Positions 5,941 through 8,498 of a stretch of DNA of 8,498 nucleotides are shown here, piece after piece. The stretch's first letter is position 1. The number at the start of each line of letters is the position of its first letter. The DNA comes from CAWJHE01 sp964614855 (GTDB lineage Bacteria > Chloroflexota > Anaerolineae > Anaerolineales > UBA4823). The notes beneath the pieces are model-generated. The model was not told the origin of the DNA. It ran no database searches and was given only the letters and a program-made list of their open reading frames with translations. The stretch spans positions 1 to 8,498 of the forward strand of contig CAZTMX010000124.1 of assembly GCA_964614855.1 (NCBI GenBank). Reading direction: 5' to 3'. Position numbers and translations under genes: made by a program.

Positions 5941-7339
5941 GACAGGGTCAAACGACGAAATCATCAGCGCACTGCTGAACAGGTTCGGAGCGCAAAGTGT
6001 GCTGACCGGGGAAGCTGTGTCGGCGCGCAGCGGCGGCTACCTGGACAGCTCTCCCTTGCGCGCAAAGGCGCTGTTGAGACCTGCCAGCACGGAAGAAACC
6101 GCCGAGATGCTGCGCCTGTGTTGTGCCCACGGGCAGGCTGTGGTACCCCACGGCGGTCTGACCAACCTGGTGTATAACACCCAGGTGAAAGAGACAGAAG
6201 TCGCCCTCTCGTTGGAGCGCATGAACGAAATCGAGGAAATTGACGCAGTGGGCGGGACGATCACCGTCCAGGCGGGGGTGACCCTGCGTACCTTGCAGGA
6301 GACTGCCGCCCAGCAAGGTTTATTTTTTCCGCTGGACCTGGCCGCGCGCGATACTGCCACGGTGGGCGGGTTGATCGCTGCCAACGCGGGCGGAGCGCGC
6401 GTCATCCGTTACGGCATGATGCGCGATCTTACCCTGGGGCTGGAAGCGGTATTGGCGGACGGAGTAGTATTGAGCTCCATGAACAAGATGCTTAAAAACA
6501 ACGCCGGTTACGATCTTAAACACCTGTTGATCGGCTCTGAAGGCACCTTGGGGGTCATCACCCGGGCTGTGCTGCGGTTGTATCCAGCACAACCGTCGGC
6601 ATCGACAGCCTTACTCGGTCTGGATACATTTGAGCAGGTTACCCGGCTGCTGGCGCTCTCTCAACGCATGCTGGGTGGGCAGCTCTCCTCCTATGAAGTG
6701 ATGTGGAACGCCTATTACCGGCTGACTACCACCCCACCAGCGCCTGCCACTGCGCCGTTAAAGCAAGACTACCCGCTGTATGTGCTATTGGAAAGCCTGG
6801 GGGATGATTCGCAGGAAGACCAGGCGCGCTTTGAGCGCTTGCTGGAAACGGCAGCCGACCAGGGACTGTTTGAAGACGCCGTGCTGGCGCGTTCCAGCGC
6901 CCAGCGGGAAAAGATATGGAAGGTGCGCGAAGACTCGGATCAGATCGAAGCGCAGTACAAACCCACCTTTGGCTTCGATGTCAGCTTGCCCATCCCGGCA
7001 ATGGAAGGCTATGTCCGGGAAATCGAAACCAGGCTGCGCCAGGAGTTCGGCGAGATCCAGTTCTGGGTTTACGGGCATGTGGGCGACGGGAACCTGCACC
7101 TGAACCTGTGGGGGGCGCACATCGACGAAGCGCAGCGCGACCTACTCAGTGAGATCATCTACAGCCCGCTGCAAGCGCTCGGCGGATCCATCTCTGCCGA
7201 ACACGGTATCGGGCTGGAGAAGAAGGCTTACCTGCATTACAGCCGTACGCCGGAGGAAATCGCCCTGATGCGGCGTATTAAAAATGCCCTGGACCCACAG
7301 GGGATATTGAACCCGGGCAAGGTCTTTGACCTCATCTAA
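5933..7339 (+). CDS. FAD-dependent D-2-hydroxyacid dehydrogenase-like protein (GlcD / D-LDH / D2HGDH family)
   Basis: A 468-residue flavoprotein of the VAO/PCMH fold, expected to oxidise a D-2-hydroxy acid such as D-lactate, D-2-hydroxyglutarate or glycolate to the 2-oxo acid. The N-terminal half is the FAD-binding type 2 domain: pyrophosphate loop PHGGLTNLV (72-80), TVGGLIAANAGG (143-154), RYGMMRDLTLGLEAVLADG (159-177) and KNNAGYDLKHLLIGSEGTLG (188-207). The C-terminal half is the FAD-oxidase C domain, with YGHVGDGNLHLN (380-391; His382 and His389 as expected metal ligands), SAEHGIGLEKK (421-431; Glu423, His424) and a terminal NPGKVFDL. Length is normal for a stand-alone member, and no Fe-S domain is fused. 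The ATG at 5933 overlaps the hydrolase stop by 8 bp (ATGAATAA), indicating coupled translation. Electron acceptor and substrate are not evident; the pyrophosphate loop departs from the common GGNTGLVGG form. Confidence 0.9.
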   Translation: MNKTGSNDEIISALLNRFGAQSVLTGEAVSARSGGYLDSSPLRAKALLRPASTEETAEMLRLCCAHGQAVVPHGGLTNLVYNTQVKETEVALSLERMNEIEEIDAVGGTITVQAGVTLRTLQETAAQQGLFFPLDLAARDTATVGGLIAANAGGARVIRYGMMRDLTLGLEAVLADGVVLSSMNKMLKNNAGYDLKHLLIGSEGTLGVITRAVLRLYPAQPSASTALLGLDTFEQVTRLLALSQRMLGGQLSSYEVMWNAYYRLTTTPPAPATAPLKQDYPLYVLLESLGDDSQEDQARFERLLETAADQGLFEDAVLARSSAQREKIWKVREDSDQIEAQYKPTFGFDVSLPIPAMEGYVREIETRLRQEFGEIQFWVYGHVGDGNLHLNLWGAHIDEAQRDLLSEIIYSPLQALGGSISAEHGIGLEKKAYLHYSRTPEEIALMRRIKNALDPQGILNPGKVFDLI

Positions 7340-7380
7340 GCCAGCCCCTTAACTTCCCTGCGGCGTGCCAGTGATGCATC
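7340..7380. other. Short convergent intergenic gap, no terminator seen
   Basis: These 41 bp separate two convergent genes. There is an 8-bp palindrome GATGCATC (7373-7380) but no GC-rich hairpin followed by a T-tract on either strand. Termination must be Rho-dependent, or the transcripts run into each other. Confidence 0.5.
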
Positions 7381-8355
7381 CTACAGGCTGAGCCAGGTTC
7401 CCAGCTTCATCTCCTTCGCCCGGCGGAAGATTTCCGGCGCCACCGCCATATCATCCATTGCCAGACCCAGGTTCATCGCCAGCGTGCGCTCCTCAGGCGA
7501 CTGCCGCCCCGGCTTAAGACCCGCGACCAACTCACCCAGCTCAGCATACGGCTCAGGCGTGTGCTGGAAATAGCCTATATCCCGGTGCGCCTGGAATTGC
7601 GGCAGGTCATCCGTGATAAAGCGGTCCATCTGAGCCATGGCTGCTCCGCCCCAATACGAATCGTAATCCACCGCCGAGCCAAAACCGCCCGGCTTTAGCC
7701 AATCACTCTCGATGATCGGGGTGGGGTATTTGACCATCGGGGCAGCAGTCACCACCAAGTCGCTATCTACCACCGCTTGCTTCGGCTCATCCACGGCAAT
7801 AAACTCAAAAGGATAACGGCTGCGCATTTCCTGGATAAAGCGCGCCCTGGCTTCAGGATTTTTATCATAAGCATAGACGCGCTGGATGGGGAAGACGCAT
7901 GCCAGGGCTGCCAGATTGGTACGTCCCTGCACCCCACAACCCAGGATACCAGCCACACTGCTCTCAGGGCGTGCCAGGTGCTTGGCGGCAATGGCCGTCT
8001 TTGCGCCAGTGCGCTGGGCGGTGATCCAGGTGCAGTCCATCAAAGCGTAGGGCAGCCCGCTCTGGTCGTCGTTGAGGATGACCAAACCTGTGATGTAAGG
8101 CAGCCCGCGCGCAGCATTGTCCGGGAAACCGCAGATCCATTTTATCCCCGCCGATTGCATGGATGGGATGTACGCCGGCATGGCGGTCATAAACGACCCC
8201 GGCTGTGGGTGGATGCTGGGTTTGGGCGGCATCTGCACCACCCCGCGGCTCTTTTCCAGAAAGGCTTTTTCAAGTAAAGAAATGATCGCCGGCATATCCA
8301 GGTTGACGGCTGCGACATCCGCACGCGAGAGGTAAAGGAAAGAATGTGCTGGCAT
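7381..8355 (-). CDS. Ornithine cyclodeaminase / mu-crystallin family protein
   Basis: A 324-residue NAD(P)-dependent enzyme of the family that includes ornithine and lysine cyclodeaminases, an archaeal alanine dehydrogenase, ketimine (cyclic imino acid) reductases and SbnB-type enzymes. Substrate-site landmarks are Lys72 in IKWICGFP, Arg115 in RTGAKTAIAAKHLA (115-128) and Asp230 in SAVDYDSYW, the position of the catalytic aspartate of ornithine cyclodeaminase. The Rossmann nucleotide loop is GCGVQG (139-144). Asp164 after the second strand (YAYDKNPEAR) suggests a preference for NAD(H) over NADP(H). The family's C-terminal pattern is present as MNLGLAMDDMAVAPEIF (294-310). Length (about 320) is typical, and it has no signal peptide. 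It points toward the three-gene aminotransferase operon and probably has its own promoter in the 143 bp upstream. The reaction cannot be assigned: a cyclodeaminase, amino-acid dehydrogenase or imino-acid reductase all fit. Confidence 0.92.
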   Translation of the reverse strand: MPAHSFLYLSRADVAAVNLDMPAIISLLEKAFLEKSRGVVQMPPKPSIHPQPGSFMTAMPAYIPSMQSAGIKWICGFPDNAARGLPYITGLVILNDDQSGLPYALMDCTWITAQRTGAKTAIAAKHLARPESSVAGILGCGVQGRTNLAALACVFPIQRVYAYDKNPEARARFIQEMRSRYPFEFIAVDEPKQAVVDSDLVVTAAPMVKYPTPIIESDWLKPGGFGSAVDYDSYWGGAAMAQMDRFITDDLPQFQAHRDIGYFQHTPEPYAELGELVAGLKPGRQSPEERTLAMNLGLAMDDMAVAPEIFRRAKEMKLGTWLSL

Positions 8356-8362
8356 TGAGATT

Positions 8363-8366
8363 CTCC
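8363..8366 (-). promoter_or_regulatory. Ribosome-binding site of the cyclodeaminase-family gene
   Basis: On the minus strand GGAG (within CTGGAGAA) lies 7 bp before the ATG whose first base is 8355. This supports the chosen start. Confidence 0.65.
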
Positions 8367-8402
8367 AGATGAATCAGGGTTTCGAATTTGGGTCCTGTGT
8401 GA

Positions 8403-8432
8403 ATTCTAATCGAAAACAAGGATATCTGTCGC
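8403..8432 (-). promoter_or_regulatory. Weak candidate promoter of the cyclodeaminase-family gene
   Basis: Reading the minus strand, GCGACA (8432-8427, four of six matches to TTGACA) is followed after 18 bp by TAGAAT (8408-8403, five of six matches to TATAAT). The -10 would lie 47 bp before the start codon. The surrounding DNA is more AT-rich than the coding parts of the window. The match is plausible but weak. Confidence 0.35.
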
Positions 8433-8453
8433 AATTCCTGTAAACCAGGAATT
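8433..8453. repeat. Inverted repeat, possible operator
   Basis: AATTCCTG (8433-8440) and CAGGAATT (8446-8453) are perfect 8-bp arms around the 5-bp loop TAAAC. With one bulged T the pairing extends to GC/GC outside. No T-tract follows on either strand, which argues against an intrinsic terminator. It sits directly upstream of the candidate -35 of the cyclodeaminase-family gene, a position suited to a dimeric regulator. Confidence 0.5.
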
Positions 8454-8498
8454 TGCTTGATCTGACTGGTACGCACAATCGGAACTTTGTGGTTACAA

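Noticed and set aside
7777..8277. Plus-strand open frame (166 codons) opposite the cyclodeaminase-family gene
   Set aside because: It is a shadow of a gene with clear family motifs on the minus strand, and its translation is low-complexity and unlike any family I know.
8433..8453. Inverted repeat read as an intrinsic terminator
   Set aside because: The stem is AT-rich at its base and no T-tract follows on either strand, so an operator-type role is more likely.

Overview
The window looks like a piece of chromosome from a moderately GC-rich (mid-to-high 50s % by eye) bacterium with densely packed genes. The lipoprotein at 385-2136 has a long Thr/Ala/Pro-rich spacer after its lipobox cysteine. 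The gene mix (several GH13 enzymes beside aminotransferase, serine hydrolase and FAD-oxidoreductase genes) resembles what I know of Chloroflexota, class Anaerolineae. That assignment is an inference from style, not proof. I see no mobile element, CRISPR array, tRNA or rRNA.

Left block (1-3477, + strand): three consecutive glycoside hydrolase family 13 genes. First comes the 3' end of a GH13 enzyme cut by the window edge. Next is a complete secreted GH13 lipoprotein with region V reading MPDLN. Last is a short GH13 protein without a signal peptide. The gaps are 3 and 12 bp, so they probably form one operon for alpha-glucan use: a surface-anchored enzyme cutting outside and one or two enzymes finishing maltodextrins inside. 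No sugar transporter gene lies in view.

Middle block (3576-7339, + strand): after a 98-bp gap that holds a perfect TATAAT box, three genes follow with two 8-bp start/stop overlaps. They are a fold-type I PLP aminotransferase, a beta-lactamase-fold serine hydrolase (class C / EstB / NylB type), and an FAD-dependent D-2-hydroxyacid dehydrogenase-like enzyme. The coupling suggests the three products act together, perhaps on an amide- or ester-linked amino acid that is hydrolysed, deaminated and handled as a 2-oxo/2-hydroxy acid. The substrate cannot be read from the sequence.

Right block (7381-8498): a convergent minus-strand gene for an ornithine cyclodeaminase/mu-crystallin family protein, an NAD(P)-dependent enzyme of amino- or imino-acid chemistry. 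Its 143-bp upstream region carries a clean 8-bp inverted repeat beside a weak candidate promoter. Together with the middle block this gives four adjacent genes fitting amino-acid or imino-acid metabolism, the most interesting unassigned system in the window. I found nothing that clearly qualifies as a wholly new type of system.
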